A stretch of 64,000 nt of DNA from Deltaproteobacteria bacterium (lineage in GTDB: Bacteria; Myxococcota; Kuafuiibacteriia; Kuafuiibacteriales; Kuafuiibacteriaceae): contig JACKEN010000001.1 of the NCBI GenBank assembly GCA_020632995.1, forward strand, positions 1,148,001 to 1,212,000, written 5' to 3'. This document shows positions 45,270 through 54,169 of the stretch, in pieces. How positions within the stretch are numbered: the stretch's first letter is position 1; the number at the start of each line of letters is the position of its first letter. Under the pieces are notes generated by a model, which did no database searches, was not told the DNA's origin, and saw nothing but the letters and a program-made list of their open reading frames with translations. Made by a program: the position numbers and the translations under genes.

Positions 45270-47333
45270 CTACTGGCGCTGCGACACCGGCATCGCCCGG
45301 GCCGCGTCCTCGAGGGCCGCCGCCTTCAGGACGTCGTCCGCCGCCTTCTCGGCCTGGAGCATCACCGCGCTCACGATGAAGCTGCCGGGGGTGCTCGGGA
45401 AGGTCGACGCGTCGATGACCCGCAGGCCCTGGGTGCCGATGACGTTGAACTTGCTGTCCACCACCGCGTCCGGATCATCGGCCCGGCCCATCTTGGCGGT
45501 GCCGTTGGCGTGGTGGCCCCAGCTCGCCTTGCCGACCTCCTCCGCGATCTGCTCGAGGGTCTGGGCCTTCGGGCCCGGCAAGACCTCTTGCTCGACCAGG
45601 TCGCCGAAGCGCGCGATCAGCTCGCGCCCCATCTGGACGCCGCGCGCGAGGGGGAGGCGGTCGTCCCAGGCCGAGGTCTCCTCCTCGTGGTACTGGAAGT
45701 TGATCCGCGGCTGCCCGCTCGGGTGCTTGGGGTCGACCTGCACCGTGCCGTGCTTGTCGCGCTTGTTCTCGTCCAGGATCACGAGCGTGGCGAGGTTCGG
45801 GTCGCTGGCCGCCTCGGCGGAGTAGCCGGGCTCGTAGCCCGCGAACTTGCCCGGGACGAGGAAGAAGTAGAGGTCCGGGTCGCTGAGGCTCGGGTCGGAC
45901 TTGGCCTGGAACGCGACGATCGCGCCGTTGGTGGCGTACGCGGTCCCGCCCTCCGCCTGCCACTTCTTGAACACCGCGTCCTTGTCGTCGAAGCTCAGCG
46001 CGAGGTCCTTCACGAGATCGAGCGGCTGCTTCAGGCGGAACACCAGGCCGTACTCGTAGCGATCCGACAGGCTCTTGCCGACCCCGGCGCGCACCACCTT
46101 GGGCTCCACCCCCATCGGCTTCAGGGTGTCGAGGGCCTCCTGGCTGCCGATGCCGGAGCGCAGGAGCACCGCCGGCGACTCGAAGGCGCCGGCCGACAGG
46201 AGCACCTCGCGCCCGGTCGCCTCGACGTGGGTCTTGCCGTCCGGGCCGGTGTACTGGACGCCCACCGCCACGTTGTTCTCGTCCAACAGGACCTTGTCGA
46301 CCTTGGCTCCGGTCCGGATCTCGACGTTGTCGGGCAAGCGCTCCTGCACCGCGAGGAGGCGGTCCCGCGGGCCGTTCCTGCGGCCGGTCTTGGTGATCGA
46401 GGTCGGGGTGAGGGTGAGGCCCTCGTTGCCCTGGTTCAGGGTGTCGTTCGGGTCGAAGAGGGTGACGAGCCGCTTGAGCTTGTCACCGACGCTGCCGAGC
46501 TCCTTGAAGGAGAACTTCGTGGTCTCCCAGACCATCCGCAAGAGCTGCTTGTCCTGCAACAGGAGCTTCGGGTCGGCGCGGGTGGTCTCGAGCCAGCCGT
46601 CGAAGCCGTGCCCGCCGATGTTCTGGAGCCCCTCGATGCCGGTGCGCTTGCCGACCTCGTGCAGCAGCCGGAGCACCGGGCGGTACCGGTTCTTCTCCAG
46701 CTTGTTCATGTACTGCTGCATGTTCTTGGCGCTCCACGAGGGGTCGCCGGTGACCTTCGCGATGTTGTCCCAGTCGACGTCGTCCGGGCGCACGAAGATC
46801 ATCGCGTTCATCCGCGTGCTGCCGCCGATGCCCTCGCCGCGCGGGTAGAAGATGCCGCCCTTGGCCTCGACGTACTTCGGGTCCTGCCGCTGGCGGGCCG
46901 GGTCCGAGAAGTGGTCGACGAAGTAGCCGGAGCCCCCGACCGCGAGGTCCGGGTGCTCGGACGCGATCGCGTGCGCCACCGGCACCTCGCTCGCGACCAC
47001 CTTCTTGTCGCCGCCCCCCTCGAGGACCAGCACCTTGTAGCCGGACTCCGCGAGCCTGGCCGCGGTCACCGCGCCCGCGCCGCCCGCGCCCACCACCACG
47101 TAGTCGAACTTCGCGTCCGCCTTCTTGGGGAGGGCCTCGGCCACCGCCTTCGGGGCGGCCGGGCGACCGACGGTGGGGGCCTGGAGCCCCGGGTCGGGGC
47201 GCGTGCGGGCCTGGGTCGGGGCCAGCCCGACCTGCAGCGGGGCGGGCGCCACCACCGCGTTCGAAGCCGGTGCGCTCGCGTCGGCCGGAACGGTGATTCG
47301 TGGTTGGCCCCGCTGGACCTTACCCGACTGCAT
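45270..47333 (-). CDS. GMC-family FAD oxidoreductase with disordered N-terminal extension
   Basis: A 687-residue protein. A Pro/Ala/Gln-rich extension of about 70 residues precedes the FAD-binding motif DYVVVGAGGAGAVTAARLAE. The GMC signatures are present: the FAD-contacting IFYPRGEGIGGSTRMNAMIF (signature 1) and SAGAFESPAVLLRSGIG (signature 2). The catalytic His is in SWGHHANGTAKMG near the end, with STFPSTPGSF after it. GMC enzymes oxidise alcohols (glucose, choline, cholesterol and others). There is no recognisable signal peptide. The ATG at 47333 and the stop at 45270 are clear. The substrate is unknown. Confidence 0.9.
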   Translation of the reverse strand: MQSGKVQRGQPRITVPADASAPASNAVVAPAPLQVGLAPTQARTRPDPGLQAPTVGRPAAPKAVAEALPKKADAKFDYVVVGAGGAGAVTAARLAESGYKVLVLEGGGDKKVVASEVPVAHAIASEHPDLAVGGSGYFVDHFSDPARQRQDPKYVEAKGGIFYPRGEGIGGSTRMNAMIFVRPDDVDWDNIAKVTGDPSWSAKNMQQYMNKLEKNRYRPVLRLLHEVGKRTGIEGLQNIGGHGFDGWLETTRADPKLLLQDKQLLRMVWETTKFSFKELGSVGDKLKRLVTLFDPNDTLNQGNEGLTLTPTSITKTGRRNGPRDRLLAVQERLPDNVEIRTGAKVDKVLLDENNVAVGVQYTGPDGKTHVEATGREVLLSAGAFESPAVLLRSGIGSQEALDTLKPMGVEPKVVRAGVGKSLSDRYEYGLVFRLKQPLDLVKDLALSFDDKDAVFKKWQAEGGTAYATNGAIVAFQAKSDPSLSDPDLYFFLVPGKFAGYEPGYSAEAASDPNLATLVILDENKRDKHGTVQVDPKHPSGQPRINFQYHEEETSAWDDRLPLARGVQMGRELIARFGDLVEQEVLPGPKAQTLEQIAEEVGKASWGHHANGTAKMGRADDPDAVVDSKFNVIGTQGLRVIDASTFPSTPGSFIVSAVMLQAEKAADDVLKAAALEDAARAMPVSQRQ

Positions 47334-47466
47334 GGGGAGCTTATCGCCCCGATCCTGCGGTTGTTTCTCAAACTCGCCTTCAAGGTGGGCGAATGTGGAC
47401 GGCCGCGGGTCAGCCTAACGGCTCAGGAACGCGGGCCTTTCGGCCATGGGCGGTTTCGCGTCAGAG

Positions 47467-49311
47467 CTACAGGCTGATGCTCGCCGCAGCCGGAGCGGCG
47501 TCGCGCTTGGCGTCGACCTCGGCCTCCTGGGTCTTCCAGCCCTCCTTCTTCACCCGCACCCTGTATTTGCCCTGGTCCACGTTCTTGAAGCGGTAGTTCC
47601 CCTGGGCGGTGGTGCGGGTGGACTGGACCACGTTGCCGTCGTCGTCCACCAGCTCCACCAGGGTGTTGGCCGAGCTCTTGTTGTCCTGGGCCGACAGGCC
47701 GATGCGGCCCTCGACTTCGGCGTAGGCCGCCTTCTGGGCCGCCCGGGTGTCGTGCAGGAACACCACCTGCTCGGTCTGCAGGCGCCGGCCCTTGGCGTCG
47801 AGGAAGGACACCTTGGCGCGGTAGCGGCCCCGCCCGCGCGCCTTGCCGTCGTTGCCGCGCCCGTCCCAGGCGAGGGTCATCGCGCCCATGGTGCCCTTGG
47901 TCTGCCGACGGTGGATCACCACCGGCTTGGCGTCGGTGGTCTCGATCTCGAGCTGGATGCTCCCCGCGAGCTCCGGGCGCCCCGCGATGTTTCGCAAGCT
48001 GACCTGCGTCTGCTGGCGCTGCTCGTCGAAGCGGACGCCGACCTCGGTCATGTAGACGTCGCCCGTGTAGAGCTCGAGCACCTGGTGCGAGACCTGGCCC
48101 TCGGCGTTGGTGGCGTGGATCTCGACCCGGTGCTTGCCCTCGCTGAGCCCCTCGGGCCGGAGCACGTGGCGGAGGGTCCCGCCGCACGCGGTGGCCACCG
48201 GGCGGTCGTCCACCTGCAGCTCGAGGCGCCGCACGCCCTTGGTGCCGACGCCCTGGGCCTCGATGGTGAGCGCGGCGGGGCCGTCGAGGCGCTGCCCGTC
48301 GTTGAGGCCAGCGACGGAGATGCTCATGACGTCGACGCTCACCAGCCCGAGCACCGCCCACATGGCCTCGCCCTTGTCGGCGCCGCTCTGGCCGGAGTGG
48401 ACCGTGCCCCAGCCGCCGTCGTCGCGCTGGTGGGTCGCGAGCCAGGTCTGGCCGCGCGAGATCTGCGGGCTGGTGTCGTCATAGCCGGCGAGCTTGAGGG
48501 CATAGAGGGCCTGGCCGGTGGCGAGGGCGTCGCTCCGCCCGGCCTCGAGGCCGAAGCCCCCGTCCTTGTTCTGGCGCGCCACGATCATGCGCTGGAGCTT
48601 CTTCGAGGCGGGCTCGCTCGCCTTCACCCCGGCCGCCACCAGGCCCATCAGGGCGTAGTCCAGGTCGAGGAGCGAGATCTCGTCCTTCTCGGTCCAGGCT
48701 CGGCTGGTCCGCGCAAGGTAGCCTTCGGCCCGGCGCATCGGCGGGAGCCACGCGTCGTCCGCGGTGCGGGCGTAGGCCTGCCGCCAGGTCTGCATCGCCT
48801 GGTAGGTGGTCTGCATGGTGCCCGCGACGACCGGGGGTCGGCGATCGTCGTCGGGGATGGCGCCGTCCTCCTGCTGGTGCTGGATCAGCTCCTCCGCGTA
48901 GCGCAACAGCTGCCCGGTCTTGGTGCCGTCGATCCACTGGTCGTAGCGGGCCCACGCCGCCCCCTGGAACGCCACCCCGGTGCGGCGGCCGCCTGCGGTG
49001 ACGCCCAGCTCGAGCGCCCCGACCATGACCGCGAGGTCGTCGGCGGACACGTCGTACTTGTTGTGCCGGCCCACCGTCAGCCCCTCGAGGGTCACCGCCT
49101 GCACGTGGCAGCCGTAGCACTTGTGTTGCTCGGTCCACTGCCGGGACGCGCGGACCAGGAAGTCGAGCCCGCGCTGGGCGGCCTTCCTGACCCCAGGGTC
49201 GATGGTCCTGGCCTGGGTCCCCTTCGGGGCAGGGCAGTCCGCCTCGAGCTCGGCGAGGGCGAGTTGGGTGGGGAGGACGCCGAACAAGGCGGCGACGAGA
49301 GCGGTTCGCAT
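47467..49311 (-). CDS. Secreted multidomain protein with toroid repeats and CxxCH motif
   Basis: A 614-residue protein. The signal peptide MRTALVAALFGVLPTQLALA is followed by HKCYGCHVQAV, a CxxCH that could bind haem c or a metal. Residues about 100-300 hold terpenoid-cyclase-like (alpha/alpha-toroid) repeats, with QNKDGGFGLEAG and QRDDGGWGTVHSG typical of squalene/prenyltransferase-type units. Then come Ig-like and FlgD-like beta domains (MTLAWDGRGNDGKARGRGRYR), and a carboxypeptidase-regulatory-like beta domain (LVELVDDDGNVVQSTRTTAQGNYRF). It is likely a large periplasmic or surface protein. Enzymatic activity is not evident. Confidence 0.82.
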   Translation of the reverse strand: MRTALVAALFGVLPTQLALAELEADCPAPKGTQARTIDPGVRKAAQRGLDFLVRASRQWTEQHKCYGCHVQAVTLEGLTVGRHNKYDVSADDLAVMVGALELGVTAGGRRTGVAFQGAAWARYDQWIDGTKTGQLLRYAEELIQHQQEDGAIPDDDRRPPVVAGTMQTTYQAMQTWRQAYARTADDAWLPPMRRAEGYLARTSRAWTEKDEISLLDLDYALMGLVAAGVKASEPASKKLQRMIVARQNKDGGFGLEAGRSDALATGQALYALKLAGYDDTSPQISRGQTWLATHQRDDGGWGTVHSGQSGADKGEAMWAVLGLVSVDVMSISVAGLNDGQRLDGPAALTIEAQGVGTKGVRRLELQVDDRPVATACGGTLRHVLRPEGLSEGKHRVEIHATNAEGQVSHQVLELYTGDVYMTEVGVRFDEQRQQTQVSLRNIAGRPELAGSIQLEIETTDAKPVVIHRRQTKGTMGAMTLAWDGRGNDGKARGRGRYRAKVSFLDAKGRRLQTEQVVFLHDTRAAQKAAYAEVEGRIGLSAQDNKSSANTLVELVDDDGNVVQSTRTTAQGNYRFKNVDQGKYRVRVKKEGWKTQEAEVDAKRDAAPAAASISL

Positions 49312-49430
49312 GCACCCCCAACGCGCGGGGGCGCGCCCACGATCTGTCGGCGCTCGGGATTTACCGCCCTTTTACAAATCGGCGTGTCCAGCAGGTTGCC
49401 TCGCGCCGGGGGCCGGTGTGAGGTCGCGCC

Positions 49431-49883
49431 ATGGCCAGCCACACCTTCGGGGCCCTCACCCTGGACCTGCCCGGGGAGTGGGAGGACCAGACCATCCTCA
49501 CCTTCGTGAAGCGCCCGAAGGCGCGGATGGCCACCGCGGCGGTGCAGGACATGAACCGCAACCTGATCATCAGCCGGGCGTGGGCGGACGGGACCTTCGA
49601 CGTGCACGATCTCGCCGCGACCCACCTCGAGGGGCTGAAGGCGGCCATCCCCGACCTCGAGGTGCTGAAGGAGGACACCGCGGAGATCGCAGGCGCGCCT
49701 GCGCTGCTGCGAGAGGTCCGCTTCGCCACCCCGAGCAGCGGCGTCGCCCAGCAGCTGCACGTCTTCGTGGTGCGGGGGGAGCTCGCGCTCACGTGCGTGG
49801 GCACCGGCTCCGCCGGCATGGCGTTCCAGGGGCTGCGCAAGGAGATGTTGGGGATCCTGGAGAGCCTCCAGGTCGAGGCGTGA
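49431..49883 (+). CDS. DcrB/DUF1795-like protein
   Basis: A 150-residue protein beginning MASHTFGALTLDLPGEWEDQT with FVKRPKARMATAAV and the pattern LIISRAWADGTFDVHDLAATHLEGL, typical of the DcrB/DUF1795 fold. The end (GELALTCVGTGSAGMAFQGLRKEMLGILESL) is also characteristic. Many relatives are found beside type VI secretion or PAAR genes in proteobacteria, but none is adjacent here. It has no signal peptide. It abuts the convergent gene with no gap. The role is uncertain. Confidence 0.78.
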   Translation: MASHTFGALTLDLPGEWEDQTILTFVKRPKARMATAAVQDMNRNLIISRAWADGTFDVHDLAATHLEGLKAAIPDLEVLKEDTAEIAGAPALLREVRFATPSSGVAQQLHVFVVRGELALTCVGTGSAGMAFQGLRKEMLGILESLQVEA

Positions 49884-50834
49884 TCAGTCGAGGTTGTCGA
49901 TCTTGGTGCGCTTGGCCTCCGCCAGCTGCACACCCATCACGTTCAGGATGAAGTACGGGTCGGGGCGAGCGGCGGCGCCGCGGATCGCGTTGTAGGCGGT
50001 CCCGACGGCCGCGATCCCCGCGATCCCCACCGCCACCTGCGGCACCACCGCCACGAAGGTCGACAGCCCCACCGTGCCGAGGCCGATCGCGCTCGCCGCG
50101 AGCAGGGTGGTGTTCCTGCTCTTCGGTGGGGTGGTGTTGGCGGGCGCGTTGACCTGATCGATGCCCTGCTCGACGCCCTTGACCACGTCGCGCCGCAGGG
50201 AGCCGTCGATGGAGTCGCGGAAGGTGTTCTCGAGGAGCGTGGCCATCTGGCGCGGGATGAGCATCGCGCCCTCGAAGAAGGAGTTCACCACGTCGTCCAC
50301 GTGGATGACGCGCACGTGCTGGTAGTCGTCGCCGGCCAGGATCGCCTCGGCGTTCTTCTCGACCCGGTTGAGGCGCCCGCGCTCGCTGATCGCGAGGTAG
50401 CGCTTGTCCTGGGCGTCCTGCACCACGATGAGGTCGAACTTGCTCTTCCTCGCGAGCTCCAGCATCGGCTCGAGCTGGGCGTCCTTGGGCAGCTCGAACA
50501 CGTTCTCGTAGACCGTGCCGGCGAGGCGCAGCGGCGGCGCCCGCACCAGCTGGAGGAGCCCGTGGCCGGTGTTGAAGGCCTGCTCGACCCGCGCGAACTT
50601 CGCCTCGAACGCGTCGAGCTGGCCGGTGGGGATCAGCGCGCCGAGGGCGCTCTCTTGGCCCGCCTTCAGGCGATCCAGCTCCGCGCGCGCCCACTGGACC
50701 TCGGGGAAGCTCAGGGTGCGGCTCGGCACCTCGCCGTGGCGCGCCTGGTCCACCAGCTCGGCCACCTCACGGGCCTCGGGCTCGGTGAGGGCCGAGATTC
50801 GGACGGAGTCCACGACGTGGCCGATCTTTCCCAT
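49884..50834 (-). CDS. Uncharacterised protein with C-terminal hydrophobic region
   Basis: A 316-residue protein that I do not recognise. Residues 1-85 are helical and charged. The middle has YENVFELPKDAQLEPML and AISERGRLNRVEKNAEAIL. A hydrophobic region near residues 245-280 (TLLAASAIGLGTVGLSTFVAVVPQVAVGIAG) forms one or two membrane helices. The C-terminal tail is short. The start is the ATG at 50834. It converges with the DcrB-like gene. Confidence 0.75.
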   Translation of the reverse strand: MGKIGHVVDSVRISALTEPEAREVAELVDQARHGEVPSRTLSFPEVQWARAELDRLKAGQESALGALIPTGQLDAFEAKFARVEQAFNTGHGLLQLVRAPPLRLAGTVYENVFELPKDAQLEPMLELARKSKFDLIVVQDAQDKRYLAISERGRLNRVEKNAEAILAGDDYQHVRVIHVDDVVNSFFEGAMLIPRQMATLLENTFRDSIDGSLRRDVVKGVEQGIDQVNAPANTTPPKSRNTTLLAASAIGLGTVGLSTFVAVVPQVAVGIAGIAAVGTAYNAIRGAAARPDPYFILNVMGVQLAEAKRTKIDNLD

Positions 50835-51018
50835 GCGTGTCGCACAATGTAGGCTATTTCGGCTGACGATGCCAGGGGGGCGGCGCGAGATCCCTCATCC
50901 GCGCCACGGAACCGGTCAGTTCGGAGACCCACCGCGTGTCCATGAGGGTTTACTCTTGCCTCGCCCGACGCGCCGAGGGGCGCGCCCGTCTGGTATGCTG
51001 GAGGAGACGAGAGACGCC

Positions 51019-51675
51019 ATGCACGCGATGAGGTGGATGCTCTGTGGGCTCGTGGCCGGCTTGGCCAGCGCCTGCGTGACCCCGGGCGCGGTGGGCCCCG
51101 GCCAGGTGCCCCAGGGGCCCGAGGTGCGGGGCAAGGTCGTCTCCATCCTCGAGCGGCCGGGAGCCGGCGCCGACAAGACCTCGCTCTACGAGGTGAAGGT
51201 GCGCCTGGCCGACGGGCAGACGCGGACGATGACCTTCGCCGGGCTCCTCCCCTACAGCCTGGGCGAGGAGGTCGCCTTGAGCGGGGCGAGCATCGCCGCC
51301 ACCACCACCCCGGGCACCGCGCAGCCGAGCAACGCCCAGAGCGGCACGAGCGGCGACGACACTGGCCAGTGGGTCTACACCAACCCCTACGGTTGGGTCT
51401 GGGCGCCCACCCTGGGCGCCTACAGCTACGTCCCTGGCTACGCGTCGTCGCCCTACACCTCGGTCTACCTCACCGGGCGCGGCTGGGTCTGGGTGAGCGC
51501 GCCGTGGCTCTGGAGCTGGCAGCCGGGTTTGTCGGTGTCCTTCGGGGGTGGCTACCCGGTGTACGGCGTCTGGGGCCGCTCGTGGGGGCGCAGCCCCCGG
51601 CCCGGGCTCTCGGGGCGCTGGGGCCCCAGCCGGGTGCACCGCCACCACAGCAGCGGCCGCCGCGGCCGCCGCTGA
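51019..51675 (+). CDS. Lipoprotein with Trp/Tyr/Gly-rich C-terminal part
   Basis: A 218-residue protein. The ATG at 51019 has a GGAGGAGA Shine-Dalgarno about 11 bases before it; the in-frame ATGs at 50995 and 51028 are alternatives. The signal MRWMLCGLVAGLASAC has a lipobox. The mature part has a small beta domain (VRGKVVSILERPGAGADK) and then an aromatic-rich stretch with repeated YGWVWAP, GWVWVSAP and WSWQPG, ending in an Arg/His/Ser-rich tail. Similar WVW-rich ends occur in DUF6600-like exported proteins. The function is unknown. Confidence 0.75.
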   Translation: MHAMRWMLCGLVAGLASACVTPGAVGPGQVPQGPEVRGKVVSILERPGAGADKTSLYEVKVRLADGQTRTMTFAGLLPYSLGEEVALSGASIAATTTPGTAQPSNAQSGTSGDDTGQWVYTNPYGWVWAPTLGAYSYVPGYASSPYTSVYLTGRGWVWVSAPWLWSWQPGLSVSFGGGYPVYGVWGRSWGRSPRPGLSGRWGPSRVHRHHSSGRRGRR

Positions 51676-51679
51676 ACGC

Positions 51680-51859
51680 TCAGGCGACCTGATCGCAGAC
51701 CGCGTGGTCCCCCACCGGCCGGCAGCGCGTGCGCGCGTGGCCGAGGATCTCCGGCCCATCCCGCATGGGCGAGGGCAGGGGGCGCCACCCCCGCGCGAGG
51801 CGCGCGGCCAAGAGCTCATCGGCGTCGGGGACCCGCGTGGCTGGGAGGACCTCCCGCAA
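51680..51859 (-). CDS. Small ORF downstream of the 67-residue gene
   Basis: A 59-residue reading frame following the next gene's TGA by 9 bases. It has no ATG or GTG; the likely start is TTG at 51859 (or CTG at 51868). It reads REVLPATRVPDADELLAARL and then GHARTRCRPVGDHAVCDQVA, which is protein-like with G/C third positions, ending with TGA. It could be a small gene cotranscribed with its upstream neighbour, or chance. I do not recognise it. Confidence 0.4.
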   Translation of the reverse strand: MREVLPATRVPDADELLAARLARGWRPLPSPMRDGPEILGHARTRCRPVGDHAVCDQVA

Positions 51860-51868
51860 GCCGCCCAG

Positions 51869-52072
51869 TCAGGTGGAGTCGAACACTACCAGGAGCGCGC
51901 CCGCGCTGCTCGGGAGCCGGGCCACGACGTCGTGGGTGAACTCGTCCTGGATGACCACGTCGAGCACCTCCCCACCGGCGCGCAGGAGGTCGTGCAGGGT
52001 GCGGTGGGCGTCGAGGAACGCCTGGGCGGCGGCGGCCTCGCGCGGACCGGGGTGCTGCCAGGGGGCGCTCAC
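51869..52072 (-). CDS. Small protein with VVIQDEFTHDVVA motif
   Basis: A 67-residue protein from a GTG at 52072. The N-terminal part is helical (REAAAAQAFLDAHRTLHDLL). The C-terminal part VLDVVIQDEFTHDVVARL...LVVFDST is beta-like and has the pattern of small myxobacterial proteins with a QDE(F/L/Y)THDVV core. A longer ORF to 52234 has a low-quality extension. No function is known to me. The sequence pattern is stronger than any promoter evidence. Confidence 0.5.
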   Translation of the reverse strand: MSAPWQHPGPREAAAAQAFLDAHRTLHDLLRAGGEVLDVVIQDEFTHDVVARLPSSAGALLVVFDST

Positions 52073-52155
52073 GGTCTCAGTGTAGGCGAGCCGTGACGTG
52101 GTTTGCCAGGGACGCCGTCGCGCGGCTCCCCGACCGGCGGGCCAAGCGGTCAGGC

Positions 52156-53115
52156 TCAGCCCACGGTCAGGTGGGCCAGCAGCCCGTCCAGGAGCGGGCG
52201 ATAGAGCGCTTCTCCCCGCAGCTTGGCTCTCCAACGCTCGGGGATCTCTTGGACGCCACCTCGGAGGCCTGCAATCCCACCTGCAACACAGGCGGTCGTG
52301 TCGGTGTCGTTGCCCAGTCGAATCGCCTGCCGAACGACACCCTCATACGAGTCCAGCTCCATCGCGAGGCGCGCCGACCTGAGCGAGTCCACGACGTACC
52401 CCGAGCCGTTCCCTGAGGGCGCCTCGTCCGGGCGCACCTGCCACTCGAGCTCCTCGCGCTCTCGAGACTCCAACGGGAAGAGGGCGCGAAACCTGGCCGT
52501 GGCGTCGCCCCACGGATCTCCGGCGTCTTCCAGCCAACACCGGGCCCAAAGGCAATACAGCCCGCAGCACACCTGGGCCCGCAGGTGGCCGTGGGTCACG
52601 CGAGACTGGGCGAAGGCGTCCTCCACGAGCCTCGCGTCGGGGCCGGTGTGCCAGAGGGCGAGCGGGAGGGAGCGCATCAGCGAGCCGTTCCCGTTGCTGT
52701 AGGTGTCCGAGGGCCCCGCCTCCAGCGCGGGCGTGCCTGCGCGGAGGGCGGCGATCGCCCGGCCCGTCGTCACGCCCACGTCGAAGACATCGTTGTCGAC
52801 CGCGAGGTAGCCGAGCTCGTACCAGTTCTGCAGCCGCCGCCCGAAGTCCTCCACGTCGAGGCCGCCACGATGGAGGAGTGACGCGAGCAGACAGAGCGCC
52901 TGCGCGCCATCATCCGACCATGTTCCCGGCGGAACGCCCACGTGGGCACGAGAGAAGCCCTCTGGCGGTTGGTACTCGATGAGACCGGCGGCTGGGATCT
53001 CGCTCGCGGGGTGGAACTCGTAGGGCACTCCGAGAGCGTCGCCAACGAGGAGGCCGATGAGCCCACCTTCCACCCGCTCCAACGCAGTGGGTTTGCGCTT
53101 GGTCGACCTGCTCAT
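52156..53115 (-). CDS. ADP-ribosylglycohydrolase family protein
   Basis: A 319-residue protein with the metal-binding blocks of the family: LLVGDALGVPYEF near the N-terminus, then PGTWSDDGAQALCL (usually a W[ST]DDT motif, here DDG), and RLGNDTDTTACVAGGIAGL near residue 265 that carries the DTDT ligands. The enzyme would remove ADP-ribose from proteins, nucleic acids or small molecules using two Mg ions. The DDT-to-DDG change could affect a metal ligand partner. The start is the ATG at 53115, which overlaps the upstream stop (ATGA), so it is coupled to the 138-residue gene. Confidence 0.88.
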   Translation of the reverse strand: MSRSTKRKPTALERVEGGLIGLLVGDALGVPYEFHPASEIPAAGLIEYQPPEGFSRAHVGVPPGTWSDDGAQALCLLASLLHRGGLDVEDFGRRLQNWYELGYLAVDNDVFDVGVTTGRAIAALRAGTPALEAGPSDTYSNGNGSLMRSLPLALWHTGPDARLVEDAFAQSRVTHGHLRAQVCCGLYCLWARCWLEDAGDPWGDATARFRALFPLESREREELEWQVRPDEAPSGNGSGYVVDSLRSARLAMELDSYEGVVRQAIRLGNDTDTTACVAGGIAGLRGGVQEIPERWRAKLRGEALYRPLLDGLLAHLTVG

Positions 53116-53528
53116 CCGCCACCGCGCACTGCAACTGAACCTGCAAAAGACTCCGGTGAGTGGATCTCGCAGGCACCGTTGTGCAACCACACGCCGGGCA
53201 GCTTCGCGCGCAGCGCGCGCACCAGGGCCACCGCATCCTCCAGCTCGCAGACCCCCTCCAACGCGGAGCCGCCCCACGCGACCGGCTCGACATCGAAGAG
53301 GGTGAAGCCGATGTCCAGCCAGCCGGAGGGCCCGGTCCAGCGGGCGCGCCAGTCCCACCAACTCGGGTCGGCGCTGTGGATCAGGGCGACGCCGGGGAGG
53401 GCGAGGAGGGTCTCGGCGACCCGCTCGGGCGCGTAGGTCTCGATGTCCTCGAGCGTGCCGCTGCTGGGCGGCGGGTCGCGGAGTGGCCCCGGGATGAGCG
53501 ACCAGTCGACGATCTCGACGAGGGCCAT
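53112..53528 (-). CDS. Uncharacterised 138-residue protein
   Basis: A compact protein with mixed alpha/beta pattern (MALVEIVDWSLIPGPLRDPP; VALIHSADPSWWDWRARWTG; WLDIGFTLFDVEPVAWGG; LHNGACEIHSPESFAGSVAV). It has no signal peptide or family I recognise. It lies between ChaC (8-base gap) and the ADP-ribosylglycohydrolase (4-base overlap), so the three form one operon. It may be an accessory or a toxin-antitoxin-like component; that is inference. Confidence 0.68.
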   Translation of the reverse strand: MALVEIVDWSLIPGPLRDPPPSSGTLEDIETYAPERVAETLLALPGVALIHSADPSWWDWRARWTGPSGWLDIGFTLFDVEPVAWGGSALEGVCELEDAVALVRALRAKLPGVWLHNGACEIHSPESFAGSVAVRGGG

Positions 53529-53536
53529 GGGCGGCG

Positions 53537-54061
53537 CTACCGCCGTCCCTTCGGGAGCGCGGCCTCCAGCGCGAACACGTGCTCGTCCTGGGCCCCCCAG
53601 CCGCGCAGACCCTCGGCGAGGTTCACCAGGTAGTCCACGTTCGGGCCGCTCGGGCCCACCGCGCCCGCGATCTGGGCCGCGATGCGCTCCACCGGGGCGG
53701 GGCCGGCGTAGTTGCGGTTCTGGGGGGTGGCCCAGTAGACCATCGCCTCGGCCGAGCCGCCGGCGGCGTCGGTGAAGTGGACGGTGACCGGGTGCTGGCG
53801 GTAGCCGCCGCGCTCGCGGACGTCGAGCTTCTTCAGGATCTCGTCCTTGGCCGCGCCCTCGATGCGGAAGGCGAGGCCGAAGCACTCACCGCCGGGGGCC
53901 TCGATCAGGGTGGCGACGCGGCCGGGGGCGCCGGGGACGCCGCGGTGGTCCACCGAGGCCTGCCAGAAGCGGCGGACGAAGCCGCGGATGGTGCACGGGC
54001 GGCGCTCGATGAACGGGAAGTCCGGGCGCCAGATCAGGGAGCCGTAGCCGAAGATCCACAT
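53537..54061 (-). CDS. chaC: Gamma-glutamylcyclotransferase (ChaC-like)
   Basis: A 174-residue protein starting MWIFGYGSLIWRPDFPFIER, the ChaC hallmark with the substrate loop YGSLIW. Also seen are RRFWQASVDHRGVPGAPGRVATL and a later LDVRERGGY, with the Glu typical of the family's catalytic site. ChaC enzymes split glutathione or gamma-glutamyl peptides into 5-oxoproline and Cys-Gly. It is the first gene of the operon with the 138-residue protein and the ADP-ribosylglycohydrolase. Confidence 0.92.
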   Translation of the reverse strand: MWIFGYGSLIWRPDFPFIERRPCTIRGFVRRFWQASVDHRGVPGAPGRVATLIEAPGGECFGLAFRIEGAAKDEILKKLDVRERGGYRQHPVTVHFTDAAGGSAEAMVYWATPQNRNYAGPAPVERIAAQIAGAVGPSGPNVDYLVNLAEGLRGWGAQDEHVFALEAALPKGRR

Positions 54062-54169
54062 CCGTAGGTCTGAACCTAGCAGATGCGTCCCGGGATGCCG
54101 AACGGACCTGGCTCGGGATGAGGCAGGGAGAGGAGGGCGGGGCCGGTTGAGCCGACCCCAACCCCGGGG

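Noticed and set aside
47434..47445. GGCC-TTTC-GGCC hairpin as a terminator after the toroid-repeat gene
   Set aside because: The stem is only 4 bases and no T-run follows. In such a G+C-rich genome similar short hairpins arise often by chance.
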